A DNA stretch of 64,000 bases from Paracamarosporium sp. OC-R06-R3 (lineage: Eukaryota > Ascomycota > Dothideomycetes > Pleosporales > Didymosphaeriaceae): positions 62,001-126,000 of the forward strand of contig JACVRA010000158.1 of NCBI GenBank assembly GCA_019828545.1. The letters are read 5' to 3'. The number at the start of each line of letters is the position of its first letter. Positions within the stretch are counted from its first letter, which is position 1. The notes under the pieces were generated by a model. That model searched no databases and was not told the origin of the DNA. It was given only the letters and a program-made list of their open reading frames with translations. Position numbers and translations under genes: made by a program. Of this stretch, positions 43,877-56,571 are shown in pieces.

Positions 43877-46652
43877 CTACATTCTAATCCTGATCCCCGT
43901 CCCGCCCGTCCGTTCTGTACCCGTCCTCTCACTAACAGCCCTCATACTCGCCCCGCTCACCTCGCTCCCGTCATCACCATCGCCATCTCCATGGAACCCC
44001 TGTTCCCCAGTGCCCAAAATGCCCAATCCTAGCGTCCCCACCTTAAACACGCCACCGCACCACTCCCCAAATACATCAGGGTCCCACACCCCATCAGCCG
44101 GCCCCTTACCCTTTGCACTCCTCCCGGCCCCGTTCAGGCTCGGCGTATACGCTGTATCGAACCAGTCCTCGTACGTCTGGGTGATGGACTCCAGGACAGC
44201 AGCGACGAGCATCTCGCGGGTGCGGTAGTCGGTGATGTATTCTTCGAGCTTGGAGCGGAGGAACGGCGTCTCGTGTTCGATGTTCTTCCTGATCTTCGTC
44301 GTGCGGGGTGCTGCCTCGGCGGGCGGGACTTTCATTACCGTCTTGCCATCTTTGGATTTGATGGGTTCGGTGATGCGCGTTACGAATTGTCCCGTGAAGT
44401 CGTTGATTGCTTGGCGGAGAACGGTGTCGACTTCTGCCTTAGCATCGAGCATGTTTTCCACGACTTTGGGTATGAGCAGGCCGACAAGCTCACGCGGGTT
44501 GAAAAGATTGCCGCGGGAACGTAGTTCCCAGAATGTGTTCGTGATGCTGGAAAAGTCGTACTGGAGATCTGTCTCTGGGGTGACAAATTCGATGTCGAAG
44601 GCTACGATTTGTTGTTTTAGGAGGAGCAGGTGAGAGATGAGGAAGAGAGCAGCGTCAGTGGGCGATGCTGACTTGCTTATGAGGGTCGAGGCATGGCGGA
44701 GGGACAAAGTGGTACCGTGGACGATGCGGTGGGCAAGGTCGTCAAACACGGAGGACTGGGGGAAAGTCAGAGCTATCGTTTTGGGAGTAGATCATTATCT
44801 TACGTGTACAAGCCGATAGATTTTACTGAGCAACCAAATCGCCTTTCTCAGCGTAGGATACCAGTCTTTGAATGCAGCCTCCGTGTTAAAACTGTATTTC
44901 GCATCAGAGTCATCTTCTTCAACCACTGTAGGTGTCTTCGGCATCTGGGGAGTGGGCGGAAGATCGGTTTTGGGCGCCTTCTTGCCTGAGAGCACTGGCT
45001 GGTTCGACTTGGAGCCTGAAAGAGCTTGCTTTTTATTCTTGAGCGGATAGTCCAGGTCTTCAGGTTTTGGTTTGTAGCGCTCGATATCATCACGAAGGAT
45101 CGCAAGGGACAAGAACACGAGTCGATCCTGCGCATCGTGCAGTGCCGGCTGCACAAGCGTTTGAAAATTCAGCGTGGGTTCCTCGATAGGTGATTCGTCT
45201 TCGTCCTCTTCTTCCATGTACTGTGTCTGGATGAATGTACATAGTTCACACAACTTCAGTATTTGGGTTTCGTGGATTGTTCGTGGACGTAGGTGATCGT
45301 ACAAGGGCTCACACATGGCCTCTAGGTAGTCGTACATGCCGCGATCCCCCTCAAACCACTCAAGCCAGAGGTCGGACTCATCGGAACAGATCCGACGAAT
45401 GTAGCTTATGCTACTACGGGCAAATGCAACAAGGTCGTTGGAGGAGCTTGGCGCTTGGGCAATCTCTCCAATCTTCTTGGTGACCATGGGCAGGATCAGA
45501 CGTCCACGAGTCGCCGAGTAGCTCTGGTACAGCTCGTTCATCAAGCTCTGGTACTCGGCCTCTGCCTCGGGTTCTGCGCCGGCGGGAAGCACGGCTCGCT
45601 TTTGAATCTCGAGACCCATATTCTTCAATTCCGGTGCGCCTACACGGAACTTTGCATATAGCAGAGCCGAAGATGTGGTGTCGTTCAACTGCCGGTCTGC
45701 TATTCGTCTGGACACGTCTGCAGCGATTTCTCGGAGTGCGTTCGTGAAGTGTACGCGGATGAGCGTCAGGGCGCGAGTAAGGAGTAGCCGGTACCTGGAA
45801 CGATATGTGGCCGACTCGCGATGCTTGGGATGCGCCTGCATGTACTCCAGACAGCTGTCCAGATTGGCCAACATGTCGGTGAACTCCTTCCCACGTACAA
45901 TGTTTGCAGCTCCCGGGGCATTGAGCCTCTTGGTCATGGGTTCCAGGTAGAGATAGTAGCGCAGGTTCTGCTCCATGTCCTCTGCGAGCTTCGTGATGCG
46001 CTTCTGGTCCTCTATCAGACCCTCGCACTGAGTGCGGAAGGCGGTGGTTTGGGCGTCGACGGCCTGGAAGGATGCTGTGAGGGACGAGAGCGTGCCGAGG
46101 GCGGTGGTCGTATCGGTGATGACATTATCGAGATGGACTCGGGTGAGGTGCAGCTGGTCCTGGTAGAGCTTGTACTCTTCGTGGCTGGCATCGAGCAGCT
46201 CCTCGTGGATGCCATTGTACCTGAGCCATGAGCGTCTGTGCCTTTGCTGGTCGAAGAGCACTCACCATTGTGCGAAGTCGAGCTCATTTCCGATATTCTC
46301 TCGTGACTTCCTGCGCTCCAGCTCCTTCTCCTTCTTCAGATGGGCGCGCACGACGTCGTAGAAGTCGCTGTACGACTTTGCGCGTCTGGCCACGGTAGCG
46401 GGCGGGGGGCCATTGAGGGCTTCGGGGTGGTCCTCTACGGTCTCGACGATGGCTTCTACGCGCTCGACGTCAGCGGGGCCCTCCTGCAAGACGAACGATC
46501 AATACATGTACACGGCGACGTACCCATGGAACGGATGGTGGGCTTACGCTGGGCTGCTCGAGGCGAGACTCGCGGCGGCGATGCTTGGACTTCTCGACGG
46601 GCTTGACGGCCCGCGGGACGAAGGACGAGTACCACGACGCATCATCGTACAT
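43877..46652 (-). CDS. COG3: Conserved oligomeric Golgi complex subunit 3
   Basis: Exons 46652-46548, 46483-46266, 46220-44804 and 44755-43877 give 872 residues, a normal length for fungal Cog3/Sec34. The N-terminal third is helical and coiled-coil-rich (YKLYQDQLHLTRVHLDNVI, DMEQNLRYYLYLEPMTKRLN), with the conserved LNAPG segment and the following ANLDSCLEYMQAHP typical of the COG3 N-terminal domain. The last exon starts SSVFDDLAHRIVH, another conserved family stretch. The protein is part of lobe A of the COG tether for retrograde vesicle traffic at the Golgi. The C-terminal tail has a low-complexity Gly/Asp run (HGDGDGDDGSE). Divergent from FMP25. Confidence 0.9.
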
Positions 46653-46975
46653 TGTGGGCGAGGGAACGACTGGCCGGGGGAGTGAATGGCTGCCCTTGGG
46701 TCCGTCACGGCCACGATGGCCAAACTACGGAGCTAGCTCGCGTGGGGTTGCCCGCTCCGAAAGGGCCCACCTGCGCTCGGCCTGCTCCGGATCGGATGCA
46801 TCGCGGCTTTCCAATGGTGACGTTCTAGACTAGAAAGCTACTCGAGCTATCCCGCGTCCATCCAACCAGCGCCATCCCATTACCTCAGGACTGCCGACTT
46901 TCTGGTCTATCTACAATGTCTCTTGTCTAATCCACCCAATCCGTAGCGCAAACACTCCGTCCCAATCGCATACAG
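46653..46975. promoter_or_regulatory. Divergent promoter of COG3 and FMP25
   Basis: 323 bp between the start codons of two housekeeping genes, GC-rich near COG3 and pyrimidine-rich close to the FMP25 ATG. A CCAATGG-type element is not on the expected strand, so no site is assigned. Confidence 0.4.
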
Positions 46976-48855
46976 ATGCAGCACACGATGCTCAGCACAA
47001 GATGCCTTTCACGCACCGCACTTCGAACTCCGCATGCCCCGCGCATCAGTAGGCACATCTCTACCAGCAAGCCGAACCAGACGAGGGCCAGAGCGATACC
47101 CCACCCCTATGCCCAGCGCCGCCAGCAGCATTTCGTCCGTTCCGTCGTCGCCGTGACTGCTCTCTGGGCCACCGCGACCGCGTGGCAATGGTACAATGGC
47201 GATAAGTTCCTCCGGGAGGTGCATGCCGAGGAGCCGCCACAGGAGCAGCAAGAGTTGAACTTTGAGAAACCCCGGCGGAAGGCAACGTCAGAGGAAGACA
47301 ACAGAACCATCATCAGTTCGCAGCATCTGCAGGTGCAAAAAAGCTGGGAAAATCCTGGAGTGTATGCATGGGGGTCCAACTCAGGCAAGGTGGTGGCGCC
47401 CGACTCAAACGAGACCTTCATAAAGACACCGCGGCGAATACCCTTCTTCGATGGAAAGTTGCTGAGGGACATCAAGCTGGACAGATACTTTGGCGCAGCC
47501 ATTGACGAGCGAGGCGACCTGTTGCAGTGGGGGACCGCTTTCTCCAAGGAAATCTCCCAACCAACACCCACACTGAGGGGAAAGAACCTGGCCTCCCTAA
47601 GCATATCGCGGGACCGAATCATTGCGCTTTCGAAGTCTGGGGACGTGTACTCTATCCCCGTTTCGCAACAAGAACAAAAGACTGGTCCGAAGCCAGCGTC
47701 CACTTCGTGGATTCCTTTCTGGGGATCATCAAACGATGTTTCCTACCGCCTCCGCACACCACAAAACCTCTCATGGAACGAACGCGTCACACAAATCTCG
47801 TCTGGCCTGGAGCACGCATTGATGCTCACCTCCACGGGCCGCGTTTTCTCTCTCGCCTCTGGGTCACAAGACTACCCACGCAAAGGCCAGCTCGGAGTCC
47901 CAGGCCTGACATGGGAGACACGGCCAGAGGGTGCTTTCGACCTACCGCATGAGATCACGACCCTCAAAGGCTTTCCTATACAGCACATCGCAACTGGCGA
48001 CTTTCACAGCCTTGTCAGCGATGCAGCAGGGCGAGCCTTTGGTTTTGGTGATGTAAGTACTATCTATCTTCAGACCAAGTTCAACACTGACCCACGCAGA
48101 ACTCATCAGGCCAACTCGGCTTCGACTTCAACCCAGAATCCATGTTCATCGACGCACCCTCCCTCCTCCCCACCCAACGCCTCTACGCCGGTACTGCCCA
48201 GCAAGCCTCCGTAACCAACGTCTTCGCCGGTGGCAACACGTCCTTCCTCACCATCGAAGCCACCAAGCCCGTCGTCTCCGCAAGCGACTCGACCCGCGTC
48301 CAAGCCGACGTCTGGGCCTTTGGCTTCGGCCTCACCGGCCAACTCGGCAACGGCCGCTGGACGCACAATCAACCCACGCCCATCAAGGTCCCGACCTTCT
48401 CCGGTCTCTACGAATACGACGAGCCCACCTCGACCGTGATCCCCATCAAACTAGCCTACATGACCATCGGTGCGACGCACGCCGCCGCCGTAATGGACAA
48501 CGTCGCCTCCGTCGCAGTCCCCTCCTCCTCCCGCTCCTCCTCCTTCTCCAAACTCACCCCCAACGACACAAACTGGGGCCGCGACATCCTCTTCTGGGGA
48601 AACAACGAGTTCTACCAGATTGGCACCGGAAAGCGGAATAACGCGCCGACGCCTACGTATATCCAGCCGTTGGATCAAGCGGCGGAGGCGGAGCGCGAGA
48701 AGGGTCTAGGCTTCTTCGGCGAGAAGCGAGAGAAGGAGATGCATCGGTTCCAGATCACGCCGAGGCAGAAGGTCAACGTGAAGGGGAGGAAAGTAGAGAT
48801 GGAGCAGAAAGTTGTTTGCGGGAGGGGGTGCTCGGCGGTGTTTTCGGCATTGTAG
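46976..48855 (+). CDS. FMP25: Mitochondrial RCC1-repeat protein FMP25
   Basis: Exons 46976-48052 and 48100-48855 give 610 residues. The N terminus is Arg/Ser/Thr-rich with no acidic residues for over 60 positions, a mitochondrial presequence, followed by a hydrophobic inner-membrane-type segment (VAVTALWATATAWQW). The remainder is an RCC1-type propeller with repeats such as GVYAWGSNSGKVV, GLEHALMLTSTGRVFSLA, DFHSLVSDAAGRAFGFG, DVWAFGFGLTGQLGNG and DILFWGNNEFYQIGTG. In yeast the protein is needed for assembly of respiratory complex III. The intron falls exactly between two blades (FGFGD|NSSGQLG). A second ATG at 46988 could also be used. Confidence 0.88.
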
Positions 48856-50091
48856 GTTGGTAGCGAACAACTAGGATGGACGAGCGCGTGGAAGGCGAGA
48901 ACTCAATGTGAGCGAGACATCTCGATTTCTTTCGCTTCGTGTATATATTTGGCGTCTGGCATCGCGGCACTACATACCGCACCACATCGCACCACTGTAT
49001 TTATATCATATCAGGCTGGCTGGCTACTCACCCGCTCAATGCACATAGCGTAAAGATAACTTCAAATTTATATTCAGATTCAAATCAAAAACAGAGTGAA
49101 ATTCCTAGCCTTATGTCCTTAGACTACCTACCGCCGCAGTACCTGGCAGTGCAGCGAGTTAATCCGCTCAATGCATCTCACTCACCTGTTGCCTTCGTCG
49201 CTTCCCTTGCATGGCTTGTATGTACGTCTCCTAGTCCCTGTCCTACGCCATATACTCGATCTCACCCTCGTATACTCTATCTGCTTCTTTCTTCCCTATC
49301 TATCCATATAAATAAATAACCACCTATTTACACACCCACCTCATAACACAATTCCCATTCGTCCCGTACAAAGATATAATACACGTGGTGTAGAGGAGGT
49401 ACGTATACAGTAGTACCCCTGGCCTAGCCTGTCCTATCCTATCCTGTCCTGTATAACGCTATTAAGTACACGTTGATAAACTGTACATGAGATACTTGCT
49501 AGCTAGCCATGTAGATTTCCTCGTGTCCAGAGAACGATCGTTAGCGCATTGCACTGCATTACATTGCCTTGCAGACTCTACTTTGCACACTGTGCATAGG
49601 CTAGACCAGACGAACCAGGTTACATGCCTACATTCACATTTACATTCACATACACTTATACTGGCCAATTAGAGACGTGCAGCAAGTAAGCAAGCAGTGG
49701 CATACAGACAACAAGATACAAAAAGCCGTCGAAATGTCTCAAACACATACATGATACCAACATCCTTCCAGAAGAGGGGGAAACAAGACCAACAATCAAG
49801 TGCAGATCGATATATTGCAGGACAGCAGATGTTGAATTGGCAGCTGGCTACATACTATGCGGTTTACCGCGTCTTCTCATCCTCCTCCCTTTACTACTAT
49901 ATTGTAGTAACTGATGTAGCCCCCACCATGCATCCAGGATATCCCAACCCATGCAGCGTACGCTCCCAAAATAATTCGCCATCCATGTTGAACTTTTGCA
50001 TTTCCATTCATGATACCGTGTTAAACGCCGTTGGCAAAAAGGTCATTTACTCATACAAAAAACTTCCAACTGCGACCGCAAATGCAGTCGT
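48856..50091. other. Convergent intergenic region with simple-sequence tracts
   Basis: Between the 3' ends of FMP25 and the SHMT gene. Contains a short TCCTATCC/TCCTGTCC tract near 49430-49451 and repeated ACATTCACAT-like motifs near 49625-49655. No gene is supported. Confidence 0.4.
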
Positions 50092-51659
50092 TTAAATGGG
50101 AAGCGGGAAAGTAACAGCCCAAGCAGCAATCTCCTTCTTGAGGCTGTTGATGTCGTCGACGTTGCCGCTGGCGACCTTCGCCTTGAAGTCCTTGAGCTTG
50201 TTGGCCTCCTTGGGGAGCTCACTCTGGATCTTCTGCGTAAGCTTGATGACGGTGTCAACGTAGGTGGCGATGCGCTTGAAGTCCTCCTCGCCAAGACCGC
50301 GAGAAGTCATGGCCGGCGCGCCGATGCGGATACCCATGGGCGTGAGCGCAGACTGGTCTCCGGGCGTCGTGTTCTTGTTGCACGTGATGTTGACCTGCTC
50401 GAGAACGGCCTCAACGCGCGCACCGTCGAGCTTAAGCGGCTTCAGGTCGAGGAGAACCATGTGGTTGTCGGTTCCGCCAGTGACGAGCGTGTAACCGAGC
50501 TCCTTGAAGGCGACCTCGAGTGCCTTGGCGTTCTTGATGACCTGCTGCTGGTAGGCCTTGAAGTCGTCGGACTGGGCCTGCTTGAGAGCCACGGCAAGAG
50601 CGGTGATAGTGTGGTTGTGGGGTCCACCCTGGTGGCCGGGGAAGACAGAGAAGTTGATGGGGCCCTCGAGGTCGTAGAGGATCTCCTTTCCGGTCTTCGC
50701 GTCGGTCTTGCGCACGCCCTTGCGGAAGAAGATCATGGCGCCACGGGGACCACGGAGAGACTTGTGGGTGGTGGTAGTTACAATGTCGCAGTAGGGGAAG
50801 GGAGACTTGTTGACGCCAGCGGCAATCAGACCGGAGATATGTGCCATGTCCATGAGGAGGTAGGCGCCGACCTTGTCGGCGATTTCACGCATGCGGGCAT
50901 AGTCGATCTCGCGGCAGTAGGCGGAGGTTCCGGCCACGAGGACCTTGGGGCGGTACATAAGAGCATTCTGCTCGAGCTGATCGTAGTCGATGAGACCGGT
51001 CTTAAGATCGACGCGGTAAGGGAAAGTCTCGAAGTAGGTGGAGACAGCAGAGATCCTATACATAGTCAGCACGGTGCTTACGGATAATCAAGAGGGCACT
51101 GCTTACTTCCTCTGCGGGGTCTGGTAGCCGTGGGACAAATGTCCACCGTGAGGCAGGTCCAAGCCCATAAGCCTGTCGTGAGGCCTCATGATGGCCTGAT
51201 ATGCCTGCAAGTTGGCTGGGGAACCGCTCAAGCACTGGACGTTAACACCCCACTTCTCAGAGTCCAGACCGAAAGCCTCGAGAGCGCGCTTCTGGCAGAG
51301 CAGCTCGATCTCGTCGATGTGCTGGTTGCCACCGTAGTAGCGGGCACCGGGGTATCCCTCGGAGTACTTGTTGGACATGGCCGAGCCAAGAGCATCGAAG
51401 ACGGCGCGGGACGTGACATTCTCGGAGGCAATGAGGAGGATGGACTCGCGTTGACGCTGGAACTCTTTTTTCTACGCCAATTAGGGTCTGCTGGAACAAG
51501 CAACGACTGGTCGTCGTACCATGATCTCGTCGACCTGGGGATCCAGCTCCACCAAGTTCTTGTGCATCAACTATCGTGAGTCAGTAACTGCTATGCTCAG
51601 CGGGAATTGTGCGGGGTACATACGTCCTTGTGGGACTCTGACAGCGCGTAGGTAGACAT
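50092..51659 (-). CDS. SHM2: Cytosolic serine hydroxymethyltransferase
   Basis: Exons 51659-51624, 51570-51520, 51471-51107 and 51055-50092 give 471 residues, the usual length of the cytosolic enzyme. No mitochondrial presequence is present ([12 protein letters not shown]). Hallmarks are [41 protein letters not shown] and the PLP-binding [13 protein letters not shown] (Lys near 249). It converts serine and tetrahydrofolate to glycine and 5,10-methylene-THF with PLP. Codon usage is strongly biased to C/G-ending codons, as in highly expressed fungal genes, which creates long antisense open frames. The assignment is firm; the yeast symbol is used by analogy. Confidence 0.97.
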
Positions 51660-52459
51660 GGCGATGGAATGGATGTGCAACGAAAGAAAAAAGGGTATCA
51701 ATCGGACGGCGAGAGCTGGAGAGAAAAAAAGTAGCTGCGCGTTCCGACGGCGGGATTTACTATTTGAACCCTATGCACCAAGGCCAGACCAACGGTGACT
51801 TTTTTGCGAGGGGCACCCGCGTTAGGCGGAATGTGGCCTGGCGCTCCCCGATCGGCCCGGTCTTGGCGCCTTCACATGACCGGGGCTCCGATACAGCAGG
51901 TCCGCCCTCGACGCAGACGCAGCATGCAAGATGCAATCCCGTCTGGCATTTCTGCACAGCGGCAAAATGCCCGCTGATGGCTTTGTATCCGAGGAGGTGC
52001 TCCGGAGCATTTACACTCATACAGGCGCCGAATCCTCCGCCCGTCACTACCCGAGCAGATGCGCTCCTGCCCCGCATTGGGAAGGCTCACCCATCGCTCT
52101 CACGTATTAGTTTCACACCAACACAATCTAGAGGTCGATTCGGGGAATTGACTTTTTTCAGTCTTCATTCATTCATTCTACATAAATACAGTTCAGTTGC
52201 GTCCTCCCAAACTATTCAGTTCTCGTCGTCCATCAATTGCTTTCCAATGCCCAATGTACACCAACGCCGGGAATGCCAAAAAGTGTCGCCTAAGCAGCAA
52301 GCTGCTGTCGCGCCGCGAAAGGGGTATGTATAACTGGCTTGAATCGAAACGTCCAATGCACCTAACGCTCGGCGCTGAATATCCACAATGCCTCAACTCT
52401 ACAGCCCTCGTATCGTATTATCCTCCAAAATGTAGATGCGCAAATGTGAATGCAAGCGC
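51660..52459. other. Upstream region of the SHMT gene
   Basis: 800 bp between the SHMT start and the 3' end of the Fig1-like gene, both on the minus strand. No gene supported. Confidence 0.4.
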
Positions 52460-53376
52460 TTAGTCGTTGTCGGTCAGGCGGTCCAGCACGATGATGCTCA
52501 GTATCATGACCAGTAACCCAATGGTTACGATAATCAGTAATACGAAGCCGAACCAGCCGAGCACCATGGCGCTTGTTCCGACGCCTGCTTTCACACTGCC
52601 GTTTCCTAGGTCTTGCGCTATTGTTGCCGCTGCGACGGACGCGGTATGCTGCCAGAGGACGGATACGAGGACGAAGATTGATGCGATGAAGATCAGGGCA
52701 AGTGCCACTTGGGACACCGGTCTCGAGGGAAAGGGCTTGATGTCGACCTCGGAGCCGGTTTCTCTGTCGCGTTCTTCATGCCAGCCTGGGAACGTCGCGA
52801 GCAGGACGAAGCAGAAGAAGGCGAGGATGATGGCGACGATCAGTAGGTAGGGGAAGACGACGGCGTCCTTGAACGTGGATGCGACCCAGACAAGATTGAG
52901 AGGGTCCTGGTCCACCGACACACCCTGCACCAGCGCTGTCGCGTTGTTGGAGCAGATGTAGTCGCCGCCATCCTTGTTGATGCAGATGCCAAAGTAGCCG
53001 ACGCGTACAGCGAGCTGCGCATTACCGACAATGTTGGCAATGGCTGCAGTGACTCCGGGGTCGACTTGCTCGGTTGAGTAGCTGGGTGTGTATTTTTCGT
53101 ACCACATGGAGATGAGGAAGATGCCCGGTATCAGTGGGGAGGTGGAAGAACATCCTGCTAGTAGTAATGCTGGGGATCGTCAGCCGGTGCGCGTGCGTCG
53201 CATGGTGCCTTTGTACTCACAAAGTAGTATTATAGCGATTGCTATCAAGATCATAAGCACGTGGTGGTAGCCCAGGAACGGTATCAACCCTGACAATGTT
53301 AGCGGGAACTACTCGTGCAAAGGAGAGTCAAACCAAACGCACGTTGCATGCTAACTGCGAACCGCATGTTCGCCAT
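52460..53376 (-). CDS. FIG1: Fig1-type calcium regulator and membrane fusion protein
   Basis: Exons 53376-53343, 53289-53221 and 53157-52460 give 266 residues. Four membrane segments are seen: one in exon 2 (HHVLMILIAIAIILL), then FPYLLIVAIILAFFCFVLLA, ALALIFIASIFVLVSVLW and VLGWFGFVLLIIVTIGLLVMI. The Fig1 family motif G-x-F-G-x-C occurs as GYFGICI in the first extracellular loop, followed by a second Cys (YICS). Fig1 proteins regulate Ca2+ influx and membrane fusion in mating, and in filamentous fungi also affect hyphal growth and fruiting. The extracellular loop between TM1 and TM2 is large, as usual in this claudin-like group. Confidence 0.85.
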
Positions 53377-55410
53377 GATGTGCTAATGTTCTTCTGTCTC
53401 GTCTGCTCTGGAATGCGATCCGATCCCCTGCGCCCGCAAAGGGCCGGAGCGCGCGTGCGACGGAATGCAGTCAGTATCTGCGTAGGTGTGTCTGCAAGCG
53501 AGCGAGCGAGCTGTCTCGGTCCTAGGAATGTAGTCGGTCGCGGTATGCAGGAAACGTGGGTCTCGCGATAGCGTGCGGGTGGTGGGTAGCTCTTGGAGCT
53601 CCGCCGGAATCTCAACTGCGACCAACGACTGTCAGAACGCCTCCTGTCGCAGAGGGAAAAATGGGGGAGGGTAGGAGAGAGTGTTTAGCTTAGGATGAGG
53701 CCTTGGTCCCTTTGTTCCAGCCGAATACTTTTGCTGCGTGAAAATGGTGAGGTTGGGATGCATCGTGTGGCTGGGCGAGGTACCAGCCCCCTCGAATACA
53801 CAAACACGCGGCGCCCGGGGCAACCGCCGGCGCGGAACGTCATCGCTCCCAGCCTCGCCCTCCGGCCAATCACGCCGCCCAGTGCATTAACTCGGGCATT
53901 TAATTCCTGGGATCCGCGTGTAGTCGCGCATCGGTTCCTGCAGAGCCGCGAGCTTAGAACAGGAGCGGAGGTCCTTTAGTCGAGCTTGCAATCTCCCCCA
54001 GCCTCTTCTTTCTGCACTGCAACGTGGCATAGCGATCGCGAGACGAGTCTAATATCAGCATGGCCAGACCGCCGCTTGTTCAGATACCGTCGCTCAAGGC
54101 AGCCTTCGATTGCTCAGGCTGTGCCGTAGGCTGTTTGTTGCTCTACTACGCATAAATGGCTTCATACCATCTGTTGGCTTGGACAGCGTCTCGCTCAGCT
54201 TCGTTTTGGCTTGAGAATTTCCCTTAGAAAGACATCAAAATGGTCACGATCCGAAGTAGCAAACAATCTGACTGTAATGTCCCTTCTCTCACTTCATGCA
54301 TGATTCGATGGTACAGTCGTTGTGGGGCATTAGACGGCGACAAACACGCACTGCGACTGTCCGTGGTTGTCGAATATTGATCCGGGAGTTTACGGATACG
54401 GGAATTGTCACAATCGTTCCTCTCCAGCATAAGGCGCGGTTTCTACGGGTCTGATGTACAGTAAGTCTCGCCTTGGATTGGGCGGCCACGTGACTCTTCC
54501 CGTGGAACATAGTTTCGCTTCTGGGACAAGGAGCTACGAGTATGGATTGCCAGAACCACGAGCTCGTTTAGGTAACACTGTCTGCTCTACAAAGGATATA
54601 CAAAGTTTCTCTGTCTACCAAAGCAGGGACTGCTAGTAGTCGATGGACTAGACTACCCCCTCGTGTCGCACCCCGCCCCTAATCCAACCTTCAGCACCCG
54701 CTAGAGCACACTACGACGGGCGAACTCACACACCACCGAGCCTTACAACGTGGTCATTCGGCCCATTCCGCTGTCACATTGTGCATCCTGTATGCTGTTC
54801 GCGATCGACGAAATACCATACAGGATCTCGATGGGCAAACACGTCACGATCAGCTGCACGCACAGCTGCGGTCAGCCAGGCACCGGCAGTTGCATGCAAA
54901 AGACCGCAATCCAGAATCTGCACTACGTAGGATCGAATTGCCTTCAATTTCACATGGCCGAACCCTGATTTCCCATAGCGAGCTTGACCGCATTCGGTGA
55001 TGGTGTATACGTCGCTCCGTAACGGTATGACGTCGTTCCTCTACCCTCAAATAATCAAGTAAATGGCGAATGTAAGCTCTCGCACAAAACCAATGAGATG
55101 TATAACGAAGATCCGCAATCGAGATCCCAAGTATCTACGCTATCATCGCAGCCACTCTCGCGCCAGCTGTGACGTATCTTGATCGTAACTTCTATTGTCA
55201 TGCGGTCGTTCCCAGACATCTGTTTGTTTCGACCATGCCAAAACTCTGGAGCTCACTGGATGCAGCAAGCATCGTGCGATGACGTATCTTCCTATCAAGC
55301 ATCCCGGCCTGGAAGCCCGAGACGTACTTAAAAGCTCCCTCCTCCCACCTCTCTAGCTTCAAACACACCTACAACAAAGCCTATCTTCAAACCAATCCAA
55401 TCCAGCCATC
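53377..55410. other. Long intergenic region upstream of the Hsp9-like gene
   Basis: About 2 kb between divergent genes. Scanned on both strands; no coding family, tRNA or repeat was recognised. Confidence 0.4.
54657..54680 (+). promoter_or_regulatory. Two STRE-like CCCCT elements
   Basis: CCCCT occurs at 54657-54661 and 54676-54680, about 730 bp upstream of the Hsp9-like gene. Stress-response elements of this sequence drive HSP12-type genes in yeast. Distance and short length make this tentative. Confidence 0.25.
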
Positions 55411-55737
55411 ATGTCTGACCTCCCCCGCAAGGATTTGTCCACCAAGGCGCACGAGCAAATCGTCCCCGACGCCTCCAAGTCCACCCAGGAGAAGCTCAAG
55501 GAGACCGTAACCGACACCGGTGACAAGGTCGCCCGGTACGTCTTCACCACTTTCACACAACCTGTTTTACATCTGTACTAATAAACATGCAGTGGCACTC
55601 AGCCCGACGATCAGAAGTCTTTCGGTCAGGAAGCTGCCGACAAGGTCTCCCGCACCCACGACCGCGAGGCTCACGGCTCCTCCGGAGGATCTATCCTCGA
55701 CAAGACGAAGAACGCTCTTGGCCTCGACAAGCACTAG
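55411..55737 (+). CDS. Hsp9/Hsp12-family small stress protein
   Basis: Exons 55411-55535 and 55593-55737 give 89 residues. The sequence is very hydrophilic and helix-prone: SDLPRKDLSTKAHEQIVPDA, KSTQEKLKETVTDTGDKVAR, then after the intron QSFG-like KSFGQEAADKVSRTHD and a Gly/Ser linker before ILDKTKNALGLDKH. This matches the fungal Hsp9/Hsp12 pattern of amphipathic 11-mer-like repeats. Such proteins are disordered in solution, fold on membranes, and stabilise them under heat, osmotic and stationary-phase stress. The leader is short, with a CAAACACACC-type pyrimidine/A-rich 5'UTR typical of strongly expressed genes. Confidence 0.92.
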
Positions 55738-56571
55738 ATGCTATGACCTGCATATGATGATATGATGCTCGATGAGCGGGGGAGGAAGTTGAACCTGTTA
55801 TACGATGTATGATACCAAGCCTGTTGGCTAGCTGGAAACAGTAATGAAATAATCACCCCGTACTTGATCTTGTGTGCTGTGTTGAACGTGTATGTGCTGT
55901 GCCTAACGTACCTGTGCAGTAACGAAAGTACGCTGTGCTGTGTCGCCTCGGGTCCAGATATTTGAATCATGAGTGTGAAAGGTCAGCTCAAAACTACGTT
56001 AATCTTGGGACAATGTAGGACCAAACCAAAGTTCTGAGACTGCAGCATCCCTCCCAAACGATTTCAACGCACTCCCATTGCAACTGAGTTTTAGCTTTAA
56101 ATTTACCTACTTAAGCAAGTAAGTTCGCAGCATCAGAATGAGCTCAACAACTCGTAAACCTACTGTTCTTTCTTTTTCTTTTTTTTCGTATGCAACGGGG
56201 TGCTAAAGAATCTTTCCTCATCAAAACAACAGATTTATACCTCCGCGTTGATACTTGGCAAACCTTATTATAGATTTCTAGTCCATCCGTGAAGCGCATG
56301 CGCATTGTACGCGTATTGTGTGCTGCCCCATTTGTACATTGCTTAAGCTTTTTGCCGTAATACATTTCGGCATCGGCCCCCAATCTGCTACCGGAACCGC
56401 ACATCCGCACAGCGCTAGCAACGTTTAGAGTTGGGGCCAGACAACGTTCTTAAATACTGTAAAGCACCACCCCGAGTAGCATTTCCAATACTGGGCTCCG
56501 ACCCAGTATTGCACACAATCCAACTGCCATACATTTGAAGTGGGGTTGTATGACACCCAACACGTCCAACA
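55738..56571. other. Intergenic region upstream of the STAND gene
   Basis: No gene seen; AT-rich between 55850 and 56300. The hairpin listed separately lies close to its right end. Confidence 0.4.
56486..56511. repeat. Perfect 10-bp inverted repeat, 6-nt loop
   Basis: CAATACTGGG at 56486-56495 pairs with CCCAGTATTG at 56502-56511 around the loop CTCCGA. It lies about 60 bp before the STAND gene ATG, so it could form a hairpin in the 5'UTR or be a dyad protein-binding site. Confidence 0.6.

Noticed and set aside
45414..46028. 204-codon minus-strand frame inside COG3
   Set aside because: Shadow of the COG3 coding exon in another frame; Arg/Ser/His-rich composition without domains.
50461..51087. 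Long plus-strand frame (208 codons) opposite the SHMT gene
   Set aside because: It is the antisense of a highly biased coding region, has Val/Gly/Leu-rich random composition and no family motif.
53377..55410. CRISPR-like or other repeat arrays in the long intergenic regions
   Set aside because: No direct repeats with regular spacing were found, and the genome is clearly eukaryotic.
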